A stretch of 64,000 nt of DNA from Trichomonas vaginalis G3 (GCF_026262505.1 NC_067206.1:6104879-6168878); one strand, 5' to 3'. Shown: positions 38,339 through 47,994, counted from the stretch's first letter. The notes: generated by a model from the letters alone, not told the origin. A program made the numbers and translations.

Positions 38339-38440
38339 ATGTACGCTGAGTTTGCTTATGTAAACACTAGAGATACAGATGGAAAATACGTTCAAATACT
38401 TCTTAACAAATTCAAGAAGCTATATGGCATACCATTTTAA
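38339..38440 (+). CDS. 33-residue small frame (cargo of copy B)
   Basis: MYAEFAYVNTRDTDGKYVQI then a short basic end. Preceded by AAAAAAGTGACATTTTTTAA, similar to other leaders. So short that it may be chance; its place at the head of the copy-B-specific cargo is the main support. Confidence 0.25.
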   Translation: MYAEFAYVNTRDTDGKYVQILLNKFKKLYGIPF

Positions 38441-38465
38441 AACAATATATTTTTACATATATTAA

Positions 38466-39325
38466 ATGCTTCAGGTTGAAAAACAAAGAACAAAAGTAGC
38501 AGATACAAAACCGTTAGACTATATCTTTACAAATGCTGGTAGGACTATTTCAGATGAAGAAATTTCATCCCGAGCATACAGGTTTGACTATCCAATTCGT
38601 TGGCTTCAAAGTCCTTCAGATGCAAAGGCAATAGGATTTAGAAGAGTTTTGTTTTCAAATAGAACTAACGCATTTATGTTCGCAGTATATTTTCATGGGC
38701 AGTATGAAGGTCTGATGGTCTAATAGACAAATTTGACGAAATGAGAATCTTTACAGTTCGTTCAGACGAAAGTCTTGAGAAAACTCTAGATGACTTTCAA
38801 ACTCAAATGAACAAATATTATTGGGAATTTCAAGAAAAATACGACTCTTTACTAAATGGAACATACTATCTGAAACTAGAATATGACAAGATGAACTCCA
38901 CCGTTTCATTTCAAAAGATTGAAATTAACCCTCCAAGAGATACAGAGTTTTTATTTTGGGAAGTAGACAAACGTTCTTGGGCACAATTTCTTCGGTTACT
39001 AAACCAGAACGAACCATTACCACCAGATGGTCCATTTAAATTTATACTTCCACCAGCAGATTTGATGGTTTATAGAAACGTGTTTGACCCTCAAAATGTT
39101 ATGTGTCATGCAAGTTTCAGTTCAAGCAACAATAGTTTTCTATGTATTGGTAAGGACCTTTATGACTTTGCTTCTAAATTCTACGAACCACCTAGTAACA
39201 GTTTCTCTGACTTTCAAGTTTGGTTCACAACAAATGGTGTGCAACATATTATTCCATTGTACTATGACTTTTATCTCGAATTGTCTTTCATATATAACTA
39301 CGGAAAAGTGCTGAAAAAGTATTGA
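38466..39325 (+). pseudogene. Paralogue of the 282-residue leftward gene family (cargo of copy B), broken
   Basis: It shares with the 2432/31259 genes the order TKPLD.(I/L)FTN, YRFDYPIRWLQSPS, AIGFRRV, HASFSSSNNSFLC, FYEPPS, SDFQVWFTTNG and LELSFIYNY, but is rightward and well diverged. It takes the place of the HNH cargo of copy A. About one break. Two diverged copies in one element suggest exchange between different Polintons. Confidence 0.65.
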
Positions 39326-39439
39326 ATGTGAAGATATTAGAAAATAACATTTTTTCTAACATCGTAGAAAACTCATGAAAACAATTTATTTTTGACACTT
39401 TCACAAAAAACATAAAAAAGTGAAGTTAAAATGAGATGT

Positions 39440-39805
39440 TTACTGAACTGGTTGGATGTCGCCTTCACAGGTTATGTAGAATGGTTGACCAGAGAAGTGA
39501 AGGAGACCCTTGAGAATTTGGTTCATTCTTGGGAAAGGGTTCTCTCTGTTTGGAAGTAGTATCCAAGGACGCTTGGCAAAGAACTTTATAATGGCTTCTC
39601 TTTTGGCGTCCTTTATGCCATCGTAGGCTGTCCCGTCTGGTACCTCAATTGGAATTCCAGTCGAAGTCTCGAGCTAAAGTGTAGACCTTCCCGTTATCCA
39701 ACCGTTAACAAGTTTGCCTTTTACATTCTGCCTGAGGAAGTCTTTAACAAGCTCGTTAATTTCAATTAGGTAAATTGCCTCGTCGGTAGGTTCGACCTCG
39801 ACCAT
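39440..39805 (-). pseudogene. Conserved Polinton protein with YDGIKDAKREA motif (copy B)
   Basis: DEAIYLIEINELVKDFLR, STGIPIEVPDGTAYDGIKDA and FFAKRPWILLPN correspond to the copy A gene at 11133. The N-terminal part is more diverged than the C-terminal part. At least one break. The start lies at the edge of the 21-base satellite. Confidence 0.5.
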
Positions 39806-40085
39806 TGCTACTGTCAGAAAAAGTACTGCTACTGTCAGAAAAAGTACTGCTACTGTCAGAAAAAGTACTGCTACTGTCAGAAAAAGTACTGCTACTGTCA
39901 GTAAAAGTACTGCTAGTAGCAGAAAAAGTACTGCTAGAAGCAGTAAAAAGGAAAATTTGAGAGGGTTTTCGACGATAAAGTACTGCTACTGTCAGAAAAA
40001 GTACTGCTACTGTCAGAAAAAGTACTGCTACTGTCAGAAAAAGTACTGCTACTGTCAGTAAAAGTACTGCTAGTAGCAGAGATTT
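39806..40085. repeat. 21-base tandem repeat between divergent genes (copy B)
   Basis: The unit CTGCTACTGTCAGAAAAAGT plus A repeats about six times, then a 30-base interruption, then about five more times. The period is a multiple of three and the minus strand could read as a Ser/Thr/Asp repeat (STFSDSS). It occupies the position held by an unrelated 22-base repeat in copy A. Confidence 0.8.
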
Positions 40086-40116
40086 TTATCGTTGTGGTCC
40101 GACAGGACACAAACGA

Positions 40117-40455
40117 ATGTCCGACGTCCCACCAACCGAGTCCATTCCCAAACCAGAGGAACCTAAAGAACCACAACAGTCTCCTCAGCAACCTCAGTTC
40201 CAGCAAGTACCTCCGAATTACTACCAATTTCCACCTCAAGGTTACTACCCACCACAAGGCTTCCCGAACTACCCTCCTCAGCCTATGCCTTACTTCCCCA
40301 ACCCTTGGATGTTTATGCAAAACCCTGCCCCACAATTCCAATTCCAATCTCAGTCCAAGAGAGACCAAGACTTCGAAGAAGGTCTGAACCGCTTACGCAA
40401 AGAGTATGCTACAGCTCCAATTGAGAGAAAGTTGTTCCCGGACCAAAAAATATAA
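40117..40455 (+). CDS. Pro/Gln/Tyr-rich protein, 112 residues (Polinton B)
   Basis: It starts MSDVPPTESIPKPEEPKEPQ, then QQ/PPQ/FPNYPPQP repeats and a charged helical end with FEEGLNRLRKEYATAP. Whole in this copy; copy A carries a longer C-terminal part. Probably unfolded. Function unknown. Confidence 0.55.
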   Translation: MSDVPPTESIPKPEEPKEPQQSPQQPQFQQVPPNYYQFPPQGYYPPQGFPNYPPQPMPYFPNPWMFMQNPAPQFQFQSQSKRDQDFEEGLNRLRKEYATAPIERKLFPDQKI

Positions 40456-40505
40456 TTTAGGTGAAGAGGTGAGATTTCACCTCTTTTTTCACATGTTTTT
40501 TCACC
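40456..40505. repeat. Outer cassette-end repeat, left (copy B)
   Basis: TTTAGGTGAAGAGGTGAGATTTCACC and following bases; its reverse complement is at 42120-42156. It also contains a local palindrome, GGTGAGATTTCACC. Confidence 0.65.
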
Positions 40506-40561
40506 CTCTTGAATTTTCATGAATTTTATATATTAATGTTTTCGTTAAGCCACTTTGTGCC

Positions 40562-40583
40562 GTCAGTCAGTCAGTCAGTCAGT
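40562..40583. repeat. CAGT tetranucleotide microsatellite
   Basis: About five and a half units of GTCA/CAGT. No counterpart in copy A. Confidence 0.8.
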
Positions 40584-40657
40584 TTAGGAAAGACTTTAGA
40601 AAGTTGTTGGAAAATAAGTCCTGGGAAGAGTATTATAAGGCATTTTGTGAAGAATAT

Positions 40658-40690
40658 AGCAACCGTCTGAATTCCGGCGGTTGCTTTTTA
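40658..40690 (+). terminator. Intrinsic-terminator-like hairpin in copy B cargo
   Basis: Stem AGCAACCG / CGGTTGCT, 12-base loop, followed by TTTTTA. The form is that of a bacterial rho-independent terminator, but in a protist nucleus its meaning is unclear. It could mark bacterial or phage ancestry of this cargo. Confidence 0.35.
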
Positions 40691-40700
40691 TACAAAATTC

Positions 40701-40874
40701 ATGCAGGAAATTCTTGAGTTTTGGTTGAAAGAATACGGTGGAGCCAAAAGTGGCTCGACCCCAAAACAAGCATTTTATGAGCTTACTAAGGGCGTTATAA
40801 ATGAATTCAAAGGTATTTACATACATCCTGACCTCGTTCATTTTGTTGCTGAATTCAGCAAAAATATAATTTAG
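40701..40874 (+). CDS. 57-residue unknown protein (cargo of copy B)
   Basis: MQEILEFWLKEYGGAKSGST followed by a helical and aromatic end (FHV-type VHFVAEFSKNII). Higher G+C in its centre than its neighbours. It starts 11 bases after the terminator-like hairpin and ends inside the inner cassette repeat. No family recognised. Confidence 0.4.
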   Translation: MQEILEFWLKEYGGAKSGSTPKQAFYELTKGVINEFKGIYIHPDLVHFVAEFSKNII

Positions 40875-40907
40875 GGTAGATGGTTAGATCTAACCTCATT
40901 TCTACCC
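40861..40907. repeat. Inner cassette-end repeat, left (copy B)
   Basis: ATTTAGGGTAGATGGTTAGA to TTCTACCC, containing the perfect palindrome GGTTAGATCTAACC. Inverted partner at 41931-41990. Confidence 0.7.
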
Positions 40908-40917
40908 TCTTGAATTT

Positions 40918-40988
40918 TCATGAATTTCCTTAAGATAGAAAAAATAAAGTTAGTTTTATTTTTATTTATTTTTTTATTTTGTATGTAA
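40918..40988 (+). promoter_or_regulatory. Duplicated T-rich leader, first copy
   Basis: CATGAATTTCCTTAAGATAG, then AAAAAATAAAGTTAGTTTTA and a T-rich tract to TATGTAAG. An almost identical 70-base block at 42187-42257 precedes the KilA-N gene, so two different genes share one upstream region, probably by duplication of the cassette end. Confidence 0.6.
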
Positions 40989-40991
40989 GAT

Positions 40992-41923
40992 ATGATTTCA
41001 ACAATCGGCACAACAACAATTCAAACAACAGCACCAAACTCGTTAGTCATAAATCCAACATCTATGTTGGCAGAGATGAAAAGCTTTATTCCTTCTTCAT
41101 ATACTTTCGAAACAGAAATACAAAGAATAAAGCAAGAACTTTTTAACAAGTAATTTAGACTGTACCGCACAGGAGATGAAAAATGAACAGTATCTTTATG
41201 AAATGGAGGACCTCATCGACCATTTGCCTAAACTACCTGAAATTCAGCAGCAAAAACTAACTATTCCTGAATTCGACGAAAAATTGAAGTCAAAGCAACT
41301 GACTCAGTAGAAATAAGAAGTTCATTCGTAAGGTAAACTATGAGTTTCTAGATATCATTGCAACCATAAAGTTATGGACAAAGATTGCGACATGTTATAT
41401 AAGAACATCTCTGACATATATAAATCGGTGGAGTTTAAAGACATACGACAACTTGTTTCATTAGCTGCAAAATGTGTATGGCGGATAAGAGATAAAGATA
41501 GAAGAGGTAAGTATGGAATGAACAGATAAAACCAACTGCTTCAGATTTAAAGAAAACCATTGACGCCTTGTTGTTTTAGCAGGTAAGGTTTCAGAATATA
41601 ACGCAAAAATGAACCCGCAATGTTCTAAATGTAAAGCAATTAGGAAATATAACTACTCCGTCAAAGAGATAGAACGTATGAGAAACGACTATGCTGACTT
41701 AAAGAAAGAAGCAGAGAAGCCGGTAGAAATAAAATGGACATGTTTAATTTCTGAACAAAACTATCCAACTGCTGACGATTTCCTTCTATCTGATGTCAAG
41801 AAGAAGTATAAAGAAACTTTCGGCATTGTTAAAACATTCGATGTACTAAAAGAAGAAATAGAAGCTACAAAACTGTTTAGAGTCTCACGAATTCATAACG
41901 TTTACCATGTAAAACGTTTATAA
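40992..41923 (+). pseudogene. Unknown protein inside inner inverted repeats (copy B), broken
   Basis: The counterpart of the 304-residue gene in copy A: MISTIGTTTIQTTAPNSLVI start, PTSMLAEMKSFIPSSYTFET, the NPQCSKCKA CxxC pair and the NVYHVKRL end. Several breaks. A second remnant of its 3-prime end (AACGTTTACCATGTGAAACG) lies at 42074-42100. Confidence 0.55.
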
Positions 41924-41930
41924 ATAATGT

Positions 41931-41990
41931 GGGTAGAAAAGAGGTTAGATATCGGGTTAGATCTAACCTTCTACCCTAAAATATATTTTT
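41931..41990. repeat. Inner cassette-end repeat, right (copy B)
   Basis: GGGTAGAAAAGAGGTTAGAT, the GGTTAGATCTAACC palindrome and CTACCCTAAAATATATTTTT. The reverse complement closely matches both 40861-40907 and copy A 13042-13100. Confidence 0.7.
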
Positions 41991-42119
41991 GCTGAATTCA
42001 GCACAAAATTCTGAGTAAAATAATTTTTAGGGCATGTGTCAAACCGTTGAGTTTTCACAAAATTTAAAAAATAACGTTTACCATGTGAAACGTTTATAAA
42101 ATAACTGGGGTAGAAATGA

Positions 42120-42156
42120 GGTGAAAAAACAGGTGAAATCTCACCTCTTCACCTAA
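42120..42156. repeat. Outer cassette-end repeat, right (copy B)
   Basis: GGTGAAAAAACAGGTGAAAT to CACCTCTTCACCTAAA, inverted partner of 40456-40505. It is preceded by GGGGTAGAAATGA, the start of the other repeat type, so two repeat types meet here. Confidence 0.65.
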
Positions 42157-42265
42157 ACATTATTTTTATTGAATTCAGCACAAAAATCATGAATTTCCTT
42201 AAGATAGAAAAAATAAAGTTAGTTTTATTTTTATTTATTTTTTTATTTTGTATGTAAAGACAGAT

Positions 42266-42925
42266 ATGTCAACAACAGAGAACACAACAACAGTTATAGT
42301 CCATGAAGCTATAAATGAAGAATACGAGTACATACAGTATAACAAACAGTTACGTCTCATTCGTTCGGTCAAAGACGATATGTACCAAATGCAAAGTATT
42401 TTGAATGCTCTTCGTTCTACAAAGCAAGCATATCATTGGTTTGAAAACCAACAGACAAAAGAACTTTTAGAAGAATTTCCTCATATGATTGCTTCCCTCG
42501 GAAAACCGAGAGAAGAGATTCCGTATGAAAATCGCAAGAATTTGGCTCCTGGTTTGAAAGGATATTATATTCATAGACTTTTAGTAAATGCTGTAGCAAT
42601 GTGGGCTTCACCTCGTTATGCTTGTTATATTTTCATGATGTTAGGTGAACTATATAAAGCAGAACGTGAAGAGATGGAAAACAAGCTTGAAGCAAAAGAC
42701 AAAAGCATTCAGAAAAGAATACCACGTTCGGTACCAAAAGGAAAGGAAAAGAGTTATAAGTATATGATATATACTGAAGAGATGGAAAATGAAGAAGACA
42801 GTGACATGGTTATGTTGCATTTAGTCAGAAGAAACAACAAAAGCTTTTACGACCTTGCTAAGATTTACAAATCTGCAGAAATTGGTTCTATCGCGAAACT
42901 TACCGATTTCAATGACACCGAATGA
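42266..42925 (+). CDS. KilA-N domain protein, 219 residues (cargo of copy B)
   Basis: N-terminal helices with a coiled-coil start (QYNKQLRLIRSVKDDMYQMQ), then a KilA-N-like segment, GYYIHRLLVNAVAMWASPRY followed by ACYIFMMLGELYKAEREEME, a linker rich in Lys, and a C-terminal beta part (YKYMIYTEEMENEEDSDMVM). KilA-N/Bro-type DNA-binding proteins are widespread in phages and large DNA viruses. Whole. Start chosen after the duplicated T-rich leader. Absent from copy A. Confidence 0.72.
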   Translation: MSTTENTTTVIVHEAINEEYEYIQYNKQLRLIRSVKDDMYQMQSILNALRSTKQAYHWFENQQTKELLEEFPHMIASLGKPREEIPYENRKNLAPGLKGYYIHRLLVNAVAMWASPRYACYIFMMLGELYKAEREEMENKLEAKDKSIQKRIPRSVPKGKEKSYKYMIYTEEMENEEDSDMVMLHLVRRNNKSFYDLAKIYKSAEIGSIAKLTDFNDTE

Positions 42926-43083
42926 AGATGTGAAACAAATAGTTCAAGATACGTTACCTCAACACACTATGATATGAAAGGTTGTACAATACTTACCTTC
43001 AAAGAAACTTACCGCTACTGAAAGAAAAAATAACAGAGTATTTTGACAACTTCAAACAAGTAGAGTAGATGAACCATTTATTT

Positions 43084-43952
43084 TTATTGATTTACAATTT
43101 GAACTTTGTTTGCGTAGATATGAATTCTGAAAGAAGTATGAGGGTCTTGTATGACTTTGTACTTCTCCCATAGTTCATGTTTGTCAAACTTACCTGCCAT
43201 GGACTCTTTCATAAGTTCCATGAAATCGTCTTCGGACAATCCGGGGAAAAGTATTATGTCAGTAAGTATTCTTTTAACATCCTTACTTAAACTCTTTGCT
43301 GTCTGTACACAAATGACAACTGAGATGTTAAAGTGTCTGAGCTTCTTAAGAATTCGACACATATCTTGTTCTCTATTCTTTAACAAAGATGAGAGGCGAA
43401 ATCATCTAAGATAAGAAGACATCTATGAGGGTAAGTCTTCCAATCGTAAGATTGCAATTTCTTCGAAATGTATTCTATCTCTTTCTGTTTGTTTCTGAAG
43501 TGTTTCTTCTCTAATATTCTCTGCATTTCCTCATTTGGGTCTTTAAACTTCGAATTTATATACTCATTTATAGCATTATACTTCAAAACTCTTCTTTGGT
43601 ACTTCTTTATCCAATCTAACAACTCAGTATCCTTTATACATACTAACTTAGACTTCTTTATAATATCTTTGAACGAATTGACGGTTTGGTCAAATTGACC
43701 AGAAGTACTACAAATAACAACCAACTCATAGAATGGGTTCTTCTCATCTAGTTCTTGTTGTTGTGCAGCCATTTTAAGATAAGTGAAAGTCTTACCCGAC
43801 CCAGGTGGTGCAATTAGACCTGTTATACCATTCTGAGCAAATAAGAACTTGTCATGTATAGGCTTTATCTGAGCATTTTCTAACTTCCTCTTGTTCTTGT
43901 TTAAAAACATTCTCAAATTCTTGTCAATGTCAGCAAACTTTTTTTCTAACAT
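43084..43952 (-). pseudogene. A32/FtsK-HerA-type packaging ATPase of Polinton B, broken
   Basis: Walker A GLIAPPGSGKTFTYLKMA, Walker B CLLILDDFASH and the ISVVICVQTAKSL strand are legible, with a conserved FPGLSEDDFMELMKESMAG C-terminal region. About one break. Divergent from the next rightward gene across 37 bp, as in copy A. Confidence 0.83.
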
Positions 43953-43989
43953 ATTTTTAGAAAAATTAAAATTTTTATCTTTTAGAAAA

Positions 43990-44438
43990 ATGTCTAGCGA
44001 TTTCGCTATCTATATTCGAGACAAACTTTTTGACAGCAAAACATCTGTCGACCATAAAATCTTACATAGTGTAAACAAGAAAGGTGAATTTGTTCTAAAG
44101 TTCTGTTTCTGGGAATATGACAAGAACCATAAAACATTACAAAGAGCAGTCTTAAAATTTGTCAATGACAGACTTGTTGACAGAGATGACGCCGATTGGA
44201 AAGATGAAGTCCAACAAAAGTTCTTAGAATGCAAAGAAGACACATGCGCTGTTCTTGAAGATGAAATAGAAAACAGAATAGATGAGCTATTAAAGGACAA
44301 AGAACTTTTACATAAATATGGTTCTGAGAAATTTGACGTCTCACCACCAGAAAAGAAGAAGAAAGAAAGAAAGAGAAAAAAGAAGAAGAGAAGAAAGAAC
44401 CTGAACCAGTTCCAGAGAAAAAGAAATTTGACATGTAA
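43990..44438 (+). pseudogene. Unknown protein with Lys/Glu-rich tail (copy B)
   Basis: The counterpart of 15233: MSSDFAIYIRDKLFDSKTS, FVLKFCFWEYDKNHKT, NDRLVDRDDADWKDEVQQKF, then a Lys-rich tail. One break in the low-complexity tail. Function unknown. Confidence 0.5.
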
Positions 44439-44454
44439 AAATAAAATTTTATTT

Positions 44455-44874
44455 TTAGAACATTTCTGGGTCAATGTCAATGTTCTCTTCCTCTTTAGGA
44501 GTAAACACTGGCTTAGACTCTAAAATCTTTTTACCCAATTTACCTTGAACTTCTACAACTTTAGACTCATAATATTCATAGTCGTCTGTCTTCTTTGGTT
44601 CATAAGGTATAACAAGTTTGTATGCTTTGCCTTCTTTAAGGTTTGAGAACCTTCTGTCAAAACTTTCTTTGACTGTTAACAAACCTTCTATGTCTAAGTC
44701 TTCAAATTTCGCACCATTTTTAGTCACAATAGCAAACTTAACTGGTTCGATGTTCCAAACTTTGCTGAATGAAGACTTTTCAAAACGGTAGAAGTAAACA
44801 TTCAAATATGTGAATGGGTCTAGTTCTTCTTTAAGTCCTGACATGTACTTGTTTACTGAAATATATTTCGTCAT
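44455..44874 (-). CDS. Candidate single-stranded-DNA-binding protein, 139 residues (Polinton B)
   Basis: Whole gene. It starts MTKYISVNKYMSGLKEELDP; strand-rich segments VKFAIVTKNGAKFEDLDIEG and AYKLVIPYEPKKTDDYEYYE suggest a small beta barrel. The C-terminus is acidic and ends in Phe (EEENIDIDPEMF), as in bacterial SSB and T7 gp2.5, where the tail recruits replication partners. It lies between the packaging ATPase and the SF3 helicase, a replication setting. The family is not recognised by motif, so the call is inference. Confidence 0.42.
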   Translation of the reverse strand: MTKYISVNKYMSGLKEELDPFTYLNVYFYRFEKSSFSKVWNIEPVKFAIVTKNGAKFEDLDIEGLLTVKESFDRRFSNLKEGKAYKLVIPYEPKKTDDYEYYESKVVEVQGKLGKKILESKPVFTPKEEENIDIDPEMF

Positions 44875-44909
44875 CTTTTCTATCGGATAAAAAATATTTT
44901 TTTAAAAAT

Positions 44910-46142
44910 TTACTCAGAAAAAATTTTCTTTGTATATACACCATTCTGAACATCTAAAAGACTTTTGACATTTGCCAAGAATGTACGTTTAGAAGCTGCC
45001 ATATAACCATATTCTTGACAATATTGTTTATATTCATCATATAAAGACCTTTCATCTAATGACACAAAGTCAGTTTCATCTATGAACAGTTCATATACAC
45101 TCTTGTTTGCTTCTAACAATGTTTGTCTCTCTTCGGTATGTGGAATTTGTCTTGGATTGAACTTAGAAATATCTAATGTTCATGAAATATGAGAACAAGT
45201 GGTTGTAAAAGTCAGATGTCAAAGTTTCTGCTAAGTCGTCAAAATATTCTGTATCTTGCATATGAGAATCTGACGTTCTGACAACTACATATCTTCTGCC
45301 AGAACTTTCTAACTTCATCGGAACAGCATTGTTTGAAACCATAATGAAGTTTGCAACATTTTCACAAACTCTTTGGTCTTTATACTTTCTTTCAACAACT
45401 CCAACTTTGTCTGTTATAAGACTCTTCAAAGCATCTGAGTTCAAAACTTTGTGTATCTATACTTTGAAGTTCATTGCAAACTATAAGTTTCATATTCTCT
45501 ATTGAGGAGTTAAACTTGCCACAGATGTTTTCTAAGTTTGTCATATTAGGGTTCGAATAACCTTCTAACAGTTTGCACAAAATATCTGTAAAGAATGTGT
45601 TCTTACCTGTTCCTTGTTTTCCAATTATAATGAGAGCAGTTTCATTCTTAGCACTTGGATGTTGTAAGATGTTTGCAAACCACATAAGATATACTCATAA
45701 ACCTTTTCGTTTCCATTGCATATAATTTCTTTGACATGGTCTAACCAAGCTTCTATAATATTTTCTTTCCATTCTACTTGTTCATATTTATATCCAGTGA
45801 AAATAGAATAGAAGTTTTGGAGAAGGTGTATAAAATTTATACCTCGAACTGAAAAATCTTCTAACTTTGACAATAAGATATCCCAAGCATCTAACATCTT
45901 CATGCCAACTTGTACGACTTTTATTTTCTTAAGTTTCTGTCTACATTCTTGTTCAGACACTATTGTTGCTCTTGGTTTGTTAAAGACAACATCCCATTCT
46001 TTCATGCCATAACATTCTGGGGCAGAGTCAACATAAATGACTAAACGTTTCAAATTCTCGACTGCTTTGTTATAGTCTCTAAATGGACACATATTTCTGA
46101 ATGCTTGGAAGTCATAAAATCTGAAACATCTATTCTGTACAT
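44910..46142 (-). pseudogene. Superfamily 3 helicase of Polinton B, broken
   Basis: IIIGKQGTGKNTFFTDIL (Walker A), LIVCNELQSID (Walker B region), NFIMVSNNAVPMKL and RRYVV (motif C and finger), as in copy A. The C-terminal extension TDFVSLDERSLYDEYKQYCQ to YTKKIFSE is legible here and looks like the winged-helix tail common to such helicases. A few breaks. Confidence 0.82.
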
Positions 46143-46172
46143 TTTTATAAAAATAAAAAAAATATTATTTTT

Positions 46173-46968
46173 TTATTCTTGACTTTGTTGTTCCATTTGT
46201 TGCATTTGTTGTTCTTGAGCTATTTGTTGTTGAAGTTGTTCTTGTAATACAATACTTTCACCAGTTGCATCTTCCAATTCGAAACTTTCTGCCGTCATTG
46301 ACAAATACATAGGACATAAAAGTTTTACAGGAACAAAGTTGCGTCAACTAATGTCAACGTTATACTTGCCAAAGTGTTTGAGTTCACTAAGGTTGAAAAT
46401 TCTGCATTCGAATGAACAATAGGCAAACCAGCAGAGAAAGTATTGTTTATACGCATAAGTATCTTTTGGTCATAATAGTTTCTGTCGACATTCGAATAAC
46501 ACTTTGAACCTAAGTTTGAAACAATATATAAGATTGGTGTGCTTAATGTCAATGGAATAGACATTCCTTGTATGACACCTTTTCCTGTTATAGGAAACTG
46601 TTGGTAGTAAAAACCAGAAATAAGTTTTGTATTATAGCTCATATCATTAATAGTAAACTCAGTCGGACATCCAAACATAATGAAACCTGCTCTAGTTGCA
46701 GCACATGTTACACCCGTACTTAAAGTATTAAATAAGTCAACAAAACCTGTTGGTGGTATATCTGAGTAAGTATCTTCAAAGGAGTATTTTTTACCATTCA
46801 CAACAATAAAGTCTTCTGGTGTCAAAAGAGCAAAACAGGCTTTAGTCGTCATTGTGTTTAAGGTTAGTTTACAATACCGTCCTTGAGGACTTTGTAAGTT
46901 TGTTGTTATAGAATTATATGACTCAGGGTTTTAGTCGTAATAGTATAAACCATTATGTCTTCTGCCAT
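46173..46968 (-). pseudogene. Probable minor capsid (penton-like) protein of Polinton B, broken
   Basis: Strand-rich protein of about 260 codons: ACFALLTPEDFIVVNGKKYS, AGFIMFGCPTEFTINDMSYN, GVIQGMSIPLTLSTPILYIV, and a Gln-rich tail. Position within the capsid block and composition suggest the single-jelly-roll minor capsid. No diagnostic motif. A few breaks. Confidence 0.5.
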
Positions 46969-47556
46969 TTACTTACTTAGCAAAATAAACTTTAATGAAA
47001 TGTTGTGGTCGTCAAATATTTTTATAACGTCTGGGAAACTATATTTTAAGTTCAATGTTTCACCTCCTTGCATAACGTATATCTTGTCAATGACATTATA
47101 TGAAACACCACAGCAACCAATGTCGGGTTCTATTTCTTTGATGTTTATATCGTCTGCCTCTGTCAAAAGTTTCAATAGTTCTTTCAAAACTTCATGAGGT
47201 GCAATGACATATGAGTTCACTTTTACAGGGTTGTGTTCGACCAAGTTTAACATTATACTTAAAGCTTGACAAATCTTCTCCTGAGTTTGAAGTTTGTCTT
47301 TCAGTTGTTGGTAGTCGTTTCGAATATCTGCAACAGAACTTAAGTCTCTGTTAACTTCAGGATATGTTGGTTCTTTTACAGGAACAATTGTTATACCATC
47401 TTCGTCTTCGTATGGTTTCCCCACTTCAACATCTCTGTCTTTGACATTGACAACAACACTTTGACTGTTTGTTTGAGTTGGTGAATTTAACTTCACATCT
47501 GCCACCGCCATTAAACCTTTTGAAACACTTACGCTTCTATTTTTCGGAAATGACAT
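46969..47556 (-). CDS. Capsid-block protein with coiled coil, 195 residues (Polinton B)
   Basis: Whole. MSFPKNRSVSVSKGLMAVAD, coiled-coil DYQQLKDKLQTQEKICQALS, ELLKLLTEADDINIKEIEPD and a beta-rich end (CCGVSYNVIDKIYVMQGGET). I chose the ATG after the 18-bp divergent promoter; the frame is open further upstream but that is antisense to the neighbouring gene. Its stop abuts the minor-capsid start. Probably virion assembly; family unknown. Confidence 0.6.
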   Translation of the reverse strand: MSFPKNRSVSVSKGLMAVADVKLNSPTQTNSQSVVVNVKDRDVEVGKPYEDEDGITIVPVKEPTYPEVNRDLSSVADIRNDYQQLKDKLQTQEKICQALSIMLNLVEHNPVKVNSYVIAPHEVLKELLKLLTEADDINIKEIEPDIGCCGVSYNVIDKIYVMQGGETLNLKYSFPDVIKIFDDHNISLKFILLSK

Positions 47557-47574
47557 TTTACTTAGAATAAAAAG

Positions 47575-47994
47575 ATGGACATATTCGGATATCTTATTGA
47601 ATTGAAGCAGAACAAAGTTTATACTCACAAACAATACAAATACATTGACAGAATAGTTCTTTACACAAACAATGGAAAATGTTATAGAATAGCAATATTT
47701 GCTGAACCAAAATATTTTCATAAAGCAAAGAAAGTTGGTATAACTGAAATGGTGAAAGTTCTTGAAGCAGACAAAAATATAACTTCAAAACTGACCGATA
47801 TTACTAAAGAAAAGTTTATAATACAATATTATGTCAAAACTGGCGTACTGTCAATATTTGACGGAGAGAAGTCAGTTCAAGAACAACTTACTGACCTGCT
47901 GCCAAAATCTGCTCGATGGAAGCTGTCGTTATGCCAATCTGAGGAGCCCCAGCAGGTTTCATCGAACGAATCTTCAAAAGAGCATCTTCCGTGA
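47575..47994 (+). CDS. Unknown 139-residue protein convergent with the major capsid gene (Polinton B)
   Basis: Same length as in copy A, with conservative changes only. It overlaps the 3-prime end of the major capsid gene by 107 bases on the opposite strand, again with both frames open. Function unknown. Confidence 0.6.
   Translation: MDIFGYLIELKQNKVYTHKQYKYIDRIVLYTNNGKCYRIAIFAEPKYFHKAKKVGITEMVKVLEADKNITSKLTDITKEKFIIQYYVKTGVLSIFDGEKSVQEQLTDLLPKSARWKLSLCQSEEPQQVSSNESSKEHLP

Noticed and set aside
39806-40085. 21-base satellite as a CRISPR-like array
   Set aside because: Units are directly adjacent without unique spacers.
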